Source: Przewalskia tangutica
Lineage: Eukaryota; Streptophyta; Magnoliopsida; Solanales; Solanaceae
Length of the DNA: 64,000 nt
Direction: 5' to 3'
NCBI GenBank assembly: GCA_029844215.1
Contig: CM056736.1
Span: 60,449,562 to 60,513,561, forward strand
Positions within the stretch are counted from its first letter, which is position 1. Every line of letters begins with the position of its first letter. Below are positions 44,104 to 55,369 of this stretch, piece by piece. Under the pieces are notes generated by a model. It was not told the origin of the DNA. It saw only the letters and a list, made by a program, of their open reading frames with translations, and did no database searches. A program made the position numbers and the translations under genes.

Positions 44104-45307
44104 CTAAAACTGGGAACTTCCACCGCGACCTCTCACCGTGGGTCACGGTATGAACATCCCGCCTAGCTATGGAAGGTGAAGAACCATGGCCCAACCGTAG
44201 TGCGTGCTATCCTACCAGCTACCCACAGTCGGACAGTCTCTCGCCAGATGGCCCTGTTGGCCGCAAGAATAACAATCTCCCAAGTTAGTACGACACTCTC
44301 CCTTATGAAGTTTTCCACAACGGCCACACTGAGACAAGGGCGACCTCATTCGGCGAGCACTCCTACTCCCCTGAAAATCTGAAACCTGGGAGCCCTGACC
44401 TGCTCCTGAATATCCCGAAGGTCCCGAAGGCTGTGGAGGACCACTCTGTACTGGCGGAGGTACATAACTTGTCTGCTGCTGAGGCGGTCCGCCTCGAAAG
44501 TCACCAAAGGACCCTGCTGTTCTGGCCCTCTTCTGCTGATCTTGGTCATTCCGTCGATTTCTCCGCTCCTCACTTCCAAGTGCATAAGCCTGCATGCGGG
44601 CAATGTCCATGCCCGGCTGAAGAGCTACACCCGAACAACTCTCTGCCAGGTAATCATCGAGCCCTGTAACATATCGGTGCACTCGATCCTCCATACTAGC
44701 TACTAACGCGGACGCATCGCCAATGAGTCGAACTCCACATTGTACTCCCGACCGTCGCGGCTTCGCGCAACACCAAAAATCTGTCGGCCCGAGCCCTCCT
44801 CATCTGGGGAGGCAAGAAATGTGCAAGAAAGGCCTCTGAGAACTCGTTCCATACAGCTGGAAGTGCATGCTCTCCCCGGGACAGCTCCCACGAATCAAAC
44901 CAGTCGACTGCGGTATCACGCAGCCGATGCGAACCTAGGACCACCGACTCGGTCTCCGATGCCTTGATCACTCTCATGATCCGCTGTAACTACCGGATGA
45001 ACTCCTGCGGATCATCCTCAGGCCTCGACCCATAAAACTCTGGCGGGTTACATCTCAGAAAATCCCGTAGCCTCAAACTATCTGATCTAGGGTGAACCAC
45101 TGGTGCTACTGGAACTGCTGCGTCCAGCCTATCCTCAAGTCTGGCCACAACCCTGGCCATTAACTGGGCCCACTCCTTGTAACCCATCTCCTCTGCTCCA
45201 GATTGCGGGACTGGAGGCTCAGGTACTGTGGTCTCTGTAGAGACTGCCGCTGCTCTACTCGCAGCTCCTGCGCTTTGCCCTTCGGGCGGGTTGCCGCTGC
45301 GAGGCAT
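44104..45307 (-). pseudogene. E3 gag with CCHC zinc knuckle (nearly intact)
   Basis: This is the particle protein of the element, about 380-400 residues, and the best-preserved gag in the window. It starts at 45307 (MPRSG) and shows TETTVPEPPVP, DSLRLRDFLR and EDDPQEFIR. After a TAG at 44992-44990, apparently CAG to TAG, come AVDWFDSWELS, FLPPQMRRARADRF and MEDRVHRYVTGLD, then a Q/P/S-rich linker. The CCHC knuckle CYSCGQQGHLARDC is at about 44235-44277. The WFDSWELS to FLPPQ segment is the retrotransposon gag (capsid-like) domain. Two frameshifts occur between 44790 and 44695, and an early stop at 44212 replaces the last 35 or so codons that E4 keeps. Some of these lesions sit at CHG sites and could be sequence errors. 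Confidence 0.88.
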
Positions 45308-45412
45308 AGCGGTAAAAACGGCACGTCGAGGGGTCCAACTTATCACACAACTCTAAGGCACGATCTCAGAATGAGAAGAACGGAAACCAATCCTAAATGT
45401 CCTGCAGCCTCC

Positions 45413-45448
45413 TGATTATAGATGTGGTGCACAACACATCGATAATCA
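45413..45448 (-). other. E3 leader hairpin with GTGCAC loop
   Basis: In the element's sense the stem is TGATTAT, C, GATGTG, loop TTGTGCAC, CACATC, T, ATAATCA. The inner stem GATGTG/CACATC replaces GGTGTG/CACACC of E2, a compensatory change. It starts 45 nt from the primer-binding site. Confidence 0.8.
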
Positions 45449-45493
45449 AGACTCTACTAGACACGGTCTGTAGACACTTTCCGAGGACTAACT

Positions 45494-45505
45494 GCTCTGA
45501 TACCA
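45494..45505 (-). other. E3 primer-binding site
   Basis: The minus strand reads TGGTATCAGAGC, four bases from the LTR end, matching initiator tRNA-Met. Confidence 0.9.
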
Positions 45506-45509
45506 CTTT

Positions 45510-46304
45510 TGTCACGACCCGTTCCGGGGCCCGTGACTGGTGCCTTACCCCGGGCACCCTAGTGATACAACATCAGAGAAAAACCAGCGGAAATAAAAAA
45601 ACTTAAACATTTAAATAGACATGGATCAAGATAAAGAAAATAGGCCAACCAAAACGGTTGCCTTTCAACATATATAAATATAGACATTTGAACAGTTACA
45701 ATCCTTACAACCCTGCCCACAACAGTGCTACAGACCTCTAAGATTTTTACAACAACTATGACGGGACAGGGCCCCGCCATACCCCTGAATGTACAAGAAC
45801 CTCTGCACTGTGGGTAACATACCAAAGATAAGCCTCCGAAGGAACGGAGCTTCCCAATACGCTGAAGGGTGATCCTAAAAGCGGGGATCGACAGCCGATG
45901 TACCTCTACCTGCGGCATGAACGCAGCCCCCCGAAGGAGGTCAGTACAACAGGTACCAAGTATGTGAAACTGTAAATACTGTAAATGAAATCATAATAGT
46001 CTATATAAAGCAGGAGACATGTATGATAACCAAACTACAGTACACACATATAACAGTTATATCAAGTCAGGGACTCACGCCCTCCAAGTCATTACTCAAG
46101 TATAACGATGGGTCTCACGCCCACAACATCAACCATGCCCGTGGAATACCTTCCTCACTGCCGGCAGTCTATGATATGATAACACCAAGAAGTACACCTG
46201 AACACCAAGTCCTACCTGATGCCAAAGTCGTACTAACAATACAATACAACCAAACCACGAAGCTGACACGGGGCAAGTACGAAAGCCGACTACCAGATAC
46301 CAAG
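45510..46304 (-). repeat. E3: 5' LTR piece 1
   Basis: The end of the 5' LTR next to the primer-binding site. It is interrupted at 46305 by E4 (TSD CCAAG). This stretch retains consensus CAG/CTG sites. Confidence 0.92.
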
Positions 46305-46520
46305 TGTTATACCCCGTATTTCCAGAGTATGTACGTGGGGGACGTACGTAGAAATTTTCGAACTTCATTAGGCTTGGCCGAATTCATTTTGGGCACAAGT
46401 GCCGATTTGAGTCGTTTTTCGACGAAACGTTTCCACAGCTTACGTTGGGAAAATTCCGGCTATGTCATTTATATTTTTTGCGGATTTTTCCGAGAGACGA
46501 AACATTTTTGGACCAACGGG

Positions 46521-46743
46521 AGGGTGACACTTGTCACCCTCATTGGACGGTTTGGAGGGGGCGGTCAAGGTTGGTTGGCCTTGGCCGATTGGCCCCTTGA
46601 TTTGTGCCTTGCTTTGTGGCTTGTTTTGTGGAGTGTTTTGTGGAGTAGGGTTTAGGGTGCACTTGGCTTAATCTTGTCCTTACACTTGCTATACACTTGG
46701 AAGGATCTTGGCCCTTGGTTGGCCTTTGGTTTTGCTATAAATA
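46521..46743 (+). promoter_or_regulatory. E4 5' LTR promoter: palindrome plus TATA box
   Basis: Palindrome 46521-46542 (arms GAGGGTGACA and TGTCACCCTC) and TATAAATA 46736-46743. Confidence 0.65.
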
Positions 46744-48884
46744 CCCCCCTAAGTGTGAAGACTTCATCCATTCCAAAAACTTCCAAGTCTTGAAAACCCT
46801 CCCTCTCCCTCTTGCTTGTGATTCGTCCACACGCCCTCCTCCCCCTTTGTGGAGCTTTGGCGAGAGGCCACCCTCCCCTTTGTGGTGCCTTCAGTGGGGT
46901 ACCCCTAGCCTAGTTGTTTTCGTATAATACCCTTGTTGTGGTATAGAAATACTCTCCTAGTATTGTTATAATGTCCAAATACCTTGGCCCAAATACCTTG
47001 TAGTATTCCCAAGGTTACACTTATACAAAAGCCCAGAAAATACGATTATACTTCCTTTAGCCACAAAAACGAAACCATAAGGAAATCTTCACCCGTTGTT
47101 GAAGTTGTAAGTAGAAGTTGGTTAGAACTTCTAAGGGTTGTTTGGAGCGCTCGGAGTAGGAGCTAAGCGTTGCTCAGGATCGACTTTATACTTGGATAAT
47201 TTTGGGCTTATCGAGGTAAACACTACTGTCCTTCTATTGTAATTGGAAATTACATGTTAGAATTTATAGTTGAAGTATACTATATATGGAACTATACTTA
47301 GTATTCGGCAATGTCTTTTGACTTAAGCCTGAAGAATAAAGAATAGAACTGAACTGTATTTACATAGGGTGTATTGCGATGAGACTTGTGTAGCGTTACT
47401 GAGTAGGATGGTACACGTCCGGTTAGACGTGTAAGCCCCCCCTGGTTGGCTTGGTAGCCGGCCTCGATAGAGGAGGAGATTTACGCTGTTGCGGGGGGGG
47501 GGGGAGGTGCTGCCGAATTTTCTGTAGGAAGATGGGAACTTGTGTTTAAGATTTAATAGACGTTTGTGGCCTTTATAGGTGAAAGTACTAAGAGTAGCGT
47601 ATTCTACTCGAGGAGTGGAAAGGGCTAGCAAGGTTGTAGTACTTGGAGCTTTTTGCTTATTGTCGATAATCGTCGCGAGGTATGTGAACCTCTTCCTATC
47701 TCTTCTAGCATGATATGTGTGAACTATGTAGTACGGTAGACGTACATGTGTTAATTGTATTTGATTGTTGTAAAACATAAAGGGTTATAACGGCTTTATG
47801 GGAAGTTGGTTATAACAGCTTTATGTAGGTAAGAAAATGGGTTGTGGCTTTTAAAAGATAACTGATTTGATTTATAACTGGCTTGGGCGTTATAATACAG
47901 AACTTGATGTATTTCAAAAGATTTATAAATCGTTTTGAAGGGAGAGTAACACTTGGTTTTAAAGGTTTTAAAAAGAGTTATACTAGCTTTATGGGGAGTT
48001 AGGTATAATGTCTTAAGAGAGGTAAAGAAAATGGTTTACTGATGTTAGAAGTTAAGAGACTTGATCTTATAAGATAAGAGACTTAACTTATTTGTTTTAA
48101 TGTGGATGTTTGTGTGAAACCTCATTCGTGAGTAATGAGTACTTGGTTTTATTTAAAGGGATAATGTTTCTTGATTTGAATCGAATGTGTATCGACAGAC
48201 CACTGCAGCGTTAATAAAGGAAAATGTATTGAATAATGATGTATCGTATTAAAACCAGTAGAAACCTCCATCTGCATAGAAACTAAGATGAGACAAAATG
48301 ATATTACATTTTCTAGATCATGGCTGCTGTAATAAGAATGTTGTAAACAAGAATAACCTACACAAACCTGAGACATATATTAATAAATTGTTCTAAAAGG
48401 AATCAAGTGATTAAGTTTGGGAACTATGAAACCATTGAAAATGAGAAGCTTGAGTAATTGAAACTAGGCAACTGGAACTTAGGAAAAGAATGTTGTTACT
48501 TGATTTTGAAAAGGAATGTGGGTTGGTCATTCTAATACTACGGGTATCGGGTGACTTTTATAAAAGTAATGGATCTCTTTTAAAAGAACTTAACGTATGT
48601 AGTACTTTGGGGTTAAAACCCGGACTTTGGCATAAAATGAAAGTACTTTGAGTTGTGTGAAACTTGCCTATGCTTGTTGTTGTGAAACTTGTCTATGCTT
48701 GTTGTGAAACTTGCCTATGCTTGTGATGATAGCCTTTGTTGTGCAAGTGTGGTATTTCTGTGTTACCGCGTCTCCCGATAGAGGGCCGGTTGACTTGTTG
48801 AGAACTTACTTGGACGTGCTGGCAGTGATGGAGAATTCCACGGGTATGTTTCCATTTTGATTACTGTCTTGTTGTTGATGTCAC

Positions 48885-49170
48885 ATGGACATGTCTACAC
48901 CGTCGAGATTCGGGTACGCGGCCACGCGGCGGGTTGATTTCCGATATATGGTTATTACCGCAACATGGACGTGTCTACCGTCACGAGATTCGGGGCATGT
49001 GGCTACGCGGCGGGGTTGACCACCCGATACATTGTTATTGAGGTTACATGGGCATGTCTACACCGTCGCGATTCCGGGGCATGTTGCCATGCTGCCTTGT
49101 TATTATTGTTGCATCATGGACATGTCTACACCGATGCAGTATTCCGGGGGCATGCGGCCATGATGCGAAC
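48885..49170 (+). repeat. About 80-bp tandem repeat in E4 5' LTR
   Basis: Four degenerate copies of a unit with ACATGGACATGTCTACACCG and a GATTCCGGGGCATGYGGCC block. Confidence 0.85.
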
Positions 49171-49744
49171 ATGATGGATGATGTGGGCGTGAGACCCATA
49201 GTTATATTTGAGTGGTGACTTTGAGGGCGTGAGTCCCTGACTTGACTTACATGTTGCGTCGTATTTTGGTTATCATACATGTCTCGCTTTTAGGCTATTA
49301 TGATTTCATTTACTGATGTTGTGATTTCACATACTTGGTACTGTTATCGACCTCCTTGGGCTGCGTTCATGCCGCATGTAGGTACATCGGCCGTGGATCC
49401 CCGCTCTTAGGATCTCATTTGGCGTGTTGGAAAGCTCCGTTCCTTGAGGCTTATCTTTGGTATGTTTCCACGAGTTGTAAGTTCTTGTACATTCGTGGGT
49501 ATGGCGGCCCCGTCGTCATAGTTGTTGTAAATCTTAGAGTGCAGCCTTGTTGTGGGCGGGGTTTGTAAAAGGATAAGCGTCGGGTTTTATGTATATATCT
49601 GAAGGCAACTGCTTTGGTTGGCTTGTTTATTTATCATGTCTCTCATTTCATGTTTAAAGTTTTTATTTCATTGGTTTTCTCGATGTTGTATCGCTAGGGT
49701 GCGGGTAAGGCACGATCCACGGGCGATTGCAGTCGTGACAAAAG

Positions 49745-49756
49745 TGGTATCAGAGC
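49745..49756 (+). other. E4 primer-binding site
   Basis: TGGTATCAGAGC, four bases after the LTR, complementary to initiator tRNA-Met. Confidence 0.9.
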
Positions 49757-49801
49757 AGTTAGTCCTCGGAAAGTGTCTACAGACCGTGTCTAGTAGAGTC
49801 T

Positions 49802-49837
49802 TGATTATCGGTGTGTTGTGCACCACATCTATAATCA
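49802..49837 (+). other. E4 leader hairpin with GTGCAC loop
   Basis: TGATTAT/ATAATCA outer stem, GGTGTG/CACATC inner stem with one G-U pair, loop TTGTGCAC. It starts 45 nt after the primer-binding site. Confidence 0.8.
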
Positions 49838-49945
49838 GGAGGCTATAGGACATGTAGGATTGATTTCTATTCTTCTCATTCTGAGATCGTGCCTTAGAGC
49901 TGAGTTGTAAGTTGGACCCCTCTGATGTGTTTGATTTTACCAGTT

Positions 49946-51193
49946 ATGCCTCCGCGCAAGGCAACCGGGCAGTGGGCAAGGCCCGAGGAGCCGCTAGTGA
50001 GATCTGAGAGAGTCCGAAGCGCGCAGCGGCCGAGACACGAGACAGTGCTTCGACGCGAGTTTCGCGGCGCCGCCAAAGACCTGGCGAGGTTTAGAGCGCG
50101 ATCGTGGCGATGAGACTCTGATGCACGAGCCTCGGTCCACGATGCAGGCGGGAGACGGGTCACAAGAGATGGCGATTATTGGCGAGGTTGTGGCTGATAT
50201 GAGAGCAGTGGATCTGGCGATTCGGTTCAGCGGCTTTAGTGCACGCAGAGAGCGTATAGTTTGAGGCTACGGGACTTTTGAGTTGTAGCCCTTGAGTTTT
50301 ATGGGTCGAGGCTCGAGGATGATCCGCAGGAGTTCATCCGTCGATTCTGAAGGATCACGGGTGATCAAGGCTTGAGACCGAGTGCGTGACGCTCGGTTCG
50401 CATCGGCCGCGTGATACCGATCGATTGGTTTGATTCGTGGGAGCTTTCGGGAGAGCATGCACCTCCGCAGTATGGAATGAGTTTTGGGGCTTTCTCACGC
50501 ACTTCTTGCCTCCGCAGATGAGGAGGCGCAGTAAACGATTTTTGTTCTTGCGAGGCAGAGAGAAGCGCCGTCGGGAGTACAATGTCGAGTTCGATTCTTT
50601 GGCTCGATATGTCCCTGCGCTAGTTGCAGATATGGAAGATAGGGTGCATCGCCACGCCACGGGCTAGATGATTATATGGCGAGTCTTGTGCGGGTGTTTC
50701 TCTTGGGGCATGGACATTGCGCGTCGTGCTCATGCACGGAGTGCGAGGCGAGAGATCGGCAGGTGGACGCTTTCGGCGAAGAAGGCCAAGACGGCGGATA
50801 TTTTGGCGACTTTCGGCGGACGCCTCGGCCAGAACTAGTTATGTACCTCCGCCATTGCGAGTGGTCGCCCGCGACGCCGGGACCCAGGATATTCGAGAGC
50901 GGTCGTGGCTCCTGTGTTTGAGATGTTCGAGGAGTAGGGTGTTGGCGGATCACGATCACCCTACCTCGGTGTGGTCGATGTGGTAGACCGCATTTCGGGA
51001 GTGTCGTAGTACCAGGAGCTTGTTATTCTTGCGGCCAACAGGGCCATATGACGAAGACTGTCCAGGCGTGGGTAGCGGTAGGATAGCACGCACTACTAGA
51101 AGCGATGCAGATTCTTCACCTTCCATAGCTAGGCAGGATGTTCATACACCAGCGGGCCACGGTAGAGGTCGCGGTGGAAGTTCCCAGTTTTAG
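49946..51193 (+). pseudogene. E4 gag (frameshifted as read)
   Basis: Starts ATGCCTCCGCGC and ends at TAG (51191-51193) after a GRGRGGSSQF tail. The best-kept block is 50437-50667: GRACTSAVWNEF, FLPPQMRRR, EYNVEFDSLARYVPALVA and MEDRVHRH, the gag capsid-like domain. The knuckle is recognisable at about 51027-51060 as CYSCGQQGH, but the last Cys is out of frame. The length, about 415 codons, matches E3 gag. Many frame breaks lie at sites where E3 has CAG or CTG (for example the stretch after GQQGH), so the real copy may be less damaged than it appears. Gag would package the RNA and must be used with pol supplied in trans. Confidence 0.8.
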
Positions 51194-51917
51194 CGGTCCT
51201 TGAACCGCCTAGTTTCAGGTATATCCTTAACCCTGTAGATACTTGTATGTATTGATGTTAATGATGTGTTAAGTGTTATGTTCGGATAGCTTTGTGCTAT
51301 AGTGTGATTTAAAAATCTGGTTAGTGTGAGATGGAAGTGGTAGCTTCCATGATGTGTTCCGTGTCGAGGAGCGGGAGTTGGCGCTACAGTGGGTCGGGTT
51401 GGGGCCATAATGCGGGCCAACCCGCGTCCCGTTTCGAGGAAAGGTCAGCTACGGGTGGTCGCCCGGTGGCGAGTCACGAGTGCTAGGCCAGCGTTTAGAT
51501 GACCATCGTATGAGTTCATAGATATGTTCGACGAGAATCGGTTCGTGAAGGCCGAGAATGGCCTTAGAGAAATCGAGGTAGTAAGATGACCAAGTTTGAG
51601 GTAGTAACTCGAGGGTTGGAAACGAACGTTGTGGAAGTGTGGTACGGATACTAGAAAGAGCTCGAGTGTTCGAGAAGGGTACGACGAGATAGGGGAGAAG
51701 TGAACGTGTGTGATCGTTTCTTTTGTGAAATGTAGGTGCGAAGGGAGTATATTTTAGACCTTGGTGGGGACTTTTGTGCTAACTGAGGTGGTTCCTCGTT
51801 GGCGTGGATTTGGGTTTTGCGCGCATGTTATTTTGTGGCCAGGTGTGGCATGTTTGATTCTCGTAAGTATAGTAGTGAAGACTATACTGGCGCACGTTTG
51901 TTTTGAGACTTAGAAGG
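51194..51917 (+). other. E4 post-gag spacer
   Basis: No gene. It aligns with the E3 spacer and holds the 30-nt inverted repeat CGGGTTG/CAACCCG (51395-51424). Confidence 0.7.
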
Positions 51918-51952
51918 AACATTCGGGACGAATGTTTCTAAGGAGGGGAGAA
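51918..51952 (+). other. E4 pre-PPT hairpin and polypurine tract
   Basis: Inverted repeat AACATTCG-GGA-CGAATGTT (51918-51936), then AAGGAGGGGAGAA (51940-51952) abutting the LTR. Confidence 0.9.
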
Positions 51953-54900
51953 TGTTATACCCCGTATTTCCGGTATATGCGTGGGGACGTGCGTAGAAAT
52001 TTCGAACTTCATTAGGCTTGGCGAATTCATTTTGGGCACAGTGCGATTTGAGTCGTTTTTAGACGAAACCTTTCCACAGCTTACGTTTGAAAAATTACGG
52101 CTATGTGATTTTTATTTTTTGGGGATTTTTACGAGAGACCAAAAATTTTTTTACCAACGGGAGGTGACACTTGTCACCCTCATTGACGATTTGGAGGCGG
52201 TAAGGTTGGTTGGCCTTGGCCGATTGGCCCCTTGATTTGTGCCTTGCTTTGTGGCTTGTTTTGTGGAGTGTTTTGTGGAGTAGGGTTTAGGGTGCACTTG
52301 GCTTAATCTTGTCCTTACACTTGCTATACACTTGGAAGGATCTTGGCCCTTGGTTGGCCTTTGGTTTTGCTATAAATACCCCCCTAAGTGTGAAGACTTC
52401 ATCCATTCCAAAAACTTCCAAGTCTTGAAAACCCTCCCTCTCCCTCTTGCTTGTGATTCGTCCACAAGCCCTCCCTCCCCCCGTGGTGGAGCGTTGGCCG
52501 CGAGGGCACCCTCCCCTTTGTGGTGCCTTGGCGTGGGGTACCCCACTGCTAGTTGTTTCGTATTATACCCTTGTTGTGGTATAGAAATACTCTCCTAGTA
52601 TTGTTATAATGTCCAAATACCTTGGCCCAAATACCTTGTAGTATTCCCAAGGTTACACTTATACAAAAGCCCAGAAAATACGATTATACTTCCTTTAGCC
52701 ACAAAAACGAAACCCTAAGGAAATCTTCACCCGTTGTTGAAGTTGTAAGTAGAAGTTGGTTAGAACTTCTAAGGGTTGTTTGGAGCGCTCGGAGTAGGAG
52801 CTAAGCGTTGCTCAGGATCGACTTTATACTTGGATAATTTTGGGCTTATCGAGGTAAACACTACTGTCCTTCTATTGTAATTGGAAATTACATGTTAGAA
52901 TTTATAGTTGAAGTATACTATATATGGAACTATACTTAGTATTCGGCAATGTCTTTTGACTTAAGCCTGAAGAATAAAGAATAATCGAGCTGTATTTACA
53001 TAGGGTGTATTGCGATGAGACTTGTGTAGCGTTCGAGTAGGATGGTACACGTCCGGTTAGACGTGTAAGCCCCCCCCTGGTTGGCTTGGTAGCCGGCCTC
53101 GATAGAGGAGGAGATTTACGCTGTTGCGGGGGGGGGAGGTGCTGCCGAATTTTCTGTAGGAAGATGGGAACTTGTGTTTAAGATTTAATAGACGTTTGTG
53201 GCCTTTATAGGTGAAAGTACTAAGAGTAGCGTATTCTACTCGAGTGGAAAGGGCTAGCAAGGTTGTAGTACTTGGAGCTTTTTGCTTATTGTCGATAATC
53301 GTCGCGAGGTATGTGAACCTCTTCCTATCTCTTCTAGCATGATATGTGTGAACTATGTGATGCGGTAGACGTACGTGTGTTAATTGTATTTGATTGTTGT
53401 AAAACATAAAGGGTTATAACGGCTTTATGGGAAGTTGGTTATAACGACTTTATGTAGGTAAGAAAATGGGTTGTGGCTTTTAAAGATAATCGATTTGATT
53501 TATAAGCGGCAGGCGTTATAATACAGAACTTGATGTATTTCAAAAGATTTATAAATCGTTTTGAAGGAGAGTAACACTTGGTTTTAAAGGTTTTAAAAGA
53601 GTTATACTAGCTTTATGGGGAGTTAGGTATAATGTCTTAAGAGAGGTAAAGAAAATGGTTTCTTGATGTTAGAAGTTAAGAGACTTGATCTTATAAGATA
53701 AGAGACTTAACTTATTTGTTTTAATGTGGATGTTTGTGTGAAACCTCATTCGTGAGTAATGAGTACTTGGTTTTATTTAAAGGGATAATGTTTCTTGATT
53801 TGGAAATCGAATGTGTATCGACAGCACCAACTGCGGCGTTAATAAAGGAAAATGTATTGAATAATGATGTATCGTATTAAAACCGGTAGAAACCTCCATC
53901 CGCATAGAAACTAAGATGAGACAAAATGATATTACATTTTCTAGATCATGGTCTTTGTAATAAGAATGTTGTAAACAAGAATAACCTACTCACGTGAGAC
54001 ATATATTACTCAATTGTTCTAAAAGGAATCAGTGATTAAGTTTGGGAACTATGAAACCAATTGAAAATGAGAAGCTTGAGTAATTGAAACTAGGCAACCT
54101 GGAACTTAGGAAAAGAATGTTGTTACTTGATTTTGAAAAGGAATGTGGGTTGGTCATTCTAATACTACGTATTCGGGTGACTTTTATAAAAGTAATGGAT
54201 CTCTTTTAAAGAATTTAACGTACGTAGTACTTTAGGGTTAAAACCCGGACTTTGGCATAAAATGAAAGTACTTTGAGTTGTGTGAAACTTGCCTATGCTT
54301 GTTGTTGTGAAACTTGCCTATGCTTGGTGTTGTGAAACTTGCCTATGCTTGTGATGATAGCCTTTGTTGTGCAAGTGTGGTATTTACGTATACCGCGTCT
54401 CCGATAGAAGGCGGTTGACTTGTTGAGAACTTACTTGGGCGTCTTGGCGGTGATGGAGAATTCCACGGGTATGTTTCCATTTTGATTCTTGTCTTGTTGT
54501 TGATGTCACATGGACATGTCTACACCGTCAAAGATTCGGGCACGCGCCATGCGGCGGGTTGATTTCCGATATATGGTTATTACCGCAACATGGACGTGTC
54601 TACACCGTCACGATTCCGGGGCATGTGGCCACGCGCGCGGTTGACCACCCGATACATTGTTATTGAGGTTACATGGGCATGTCTACACCGTCTGATTCCG
54701 GGGCATGTGGCCATGCGGCCTTATTATTGTTGCATCATGGACATGTCTACACCGTCGCGATTCCGGGGCATGCGGCCATGATCACGAACATGATGGATGA
54801 TGTGGGCGTGAGAACCATAGTTATATTTGAGTGTAGACTTTGAGGGCGTGAGTCCCTGACTAGACTGCTTTTATGTTGCGTACTGTATTTTGGTTATCAT

Positions 54901-55364
54901 ACATGTCTCGCTTTTTAGGCTATTATGATTTCATTCTGATGTTGTGATTTCACATACTTGGTACTGTTATCGACCTCCTTGGGCTGCGTTCATGCCGCGG
55001 TAGAGTACATCGGTCGTGGATCCCCTCTTAGGATCTCATTTCGCGTGTTGAAAGCTCCGTTCCTTGGAGGCTTATCTTTGGTATGTTTCCTGAGTTGTAA
55101 GTTCTTGTACATTCGGGGTATGGCGGCCACTGTCCGTCATAGTTGTTGTAAATCTTAGAGTGCAGAGCTTTGTTGTGGCGTGGTTTGTAAAAGGATAACT
55201 GCTCGGGTTTTTATGTATATATCTTGAAGGCATTGCTTTGGTTGCTTTGTTTATTTATCATGTCTCTCATTTCATGTTTAAAGTTTTATTTCCGCTGGTT
55301 TTCTCGATGTTGTATCGCTAGGGTGCCCGGGTAAGGCACGATCCGGGCTCGATTGGTCGTGACA
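51953..55364 (+). repeat. E4: 3' LTR
   Basis: The second LTR of E4. It contains the palindrome (52161-52181, one base lost), TATAAATA (52371-52378) and the 80-bp repeats at 54500-54790. It matches the 5' LTR closely except at clustered CAG/CTG/CCGG sites. Confidence 0.94.
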
Positions 55365-55369
55365 CCAAG

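Larger units (their letters stand above)
46305..49740 (+). repeat. E4: 5' LTR
   Basis: TGTTATACCCCG to AGTCGTGACA. A 210-codon frame (46023-46655) reads across the E3/E4 junction and is an artefact of the insertion. Confidence 0.94.
46305..55364 (+). mobile_element. E4: gag-only gypsy element, innermost of the nest
   Basis: 5' LTR 46305-49740 (3436 bp), internal region 49741-51952 (2212 bp), 3' LTR 51953-55364 (3412 bp). A perfect TSD, CCAAG, flanks it (46300-46304 and 55365-55369). It has an intact primer-binding site, gag, spacer, hairpin and polypurine tract, and no pol. It is uninterrupted and so the youngest insertion on this chain. It belongs to the same internal type as E3, the element it landed in. 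Confidence 0.95.

Noticed and set aside
46023..46655. 210-codon plus-strand open frame
   Set aside because: It crosses the E3/E4 insertion junction at 46305, joining antisense E3 LTR to E4 LTR. No protein could have been selected across it.
47323..47778. 151-codon minus-strand frame (also 53057-53407)
   Set aside because: Antisense to the E4 LTRs, crosses a poly-G run, and has no recognisable domain. It is an LTR by-product.
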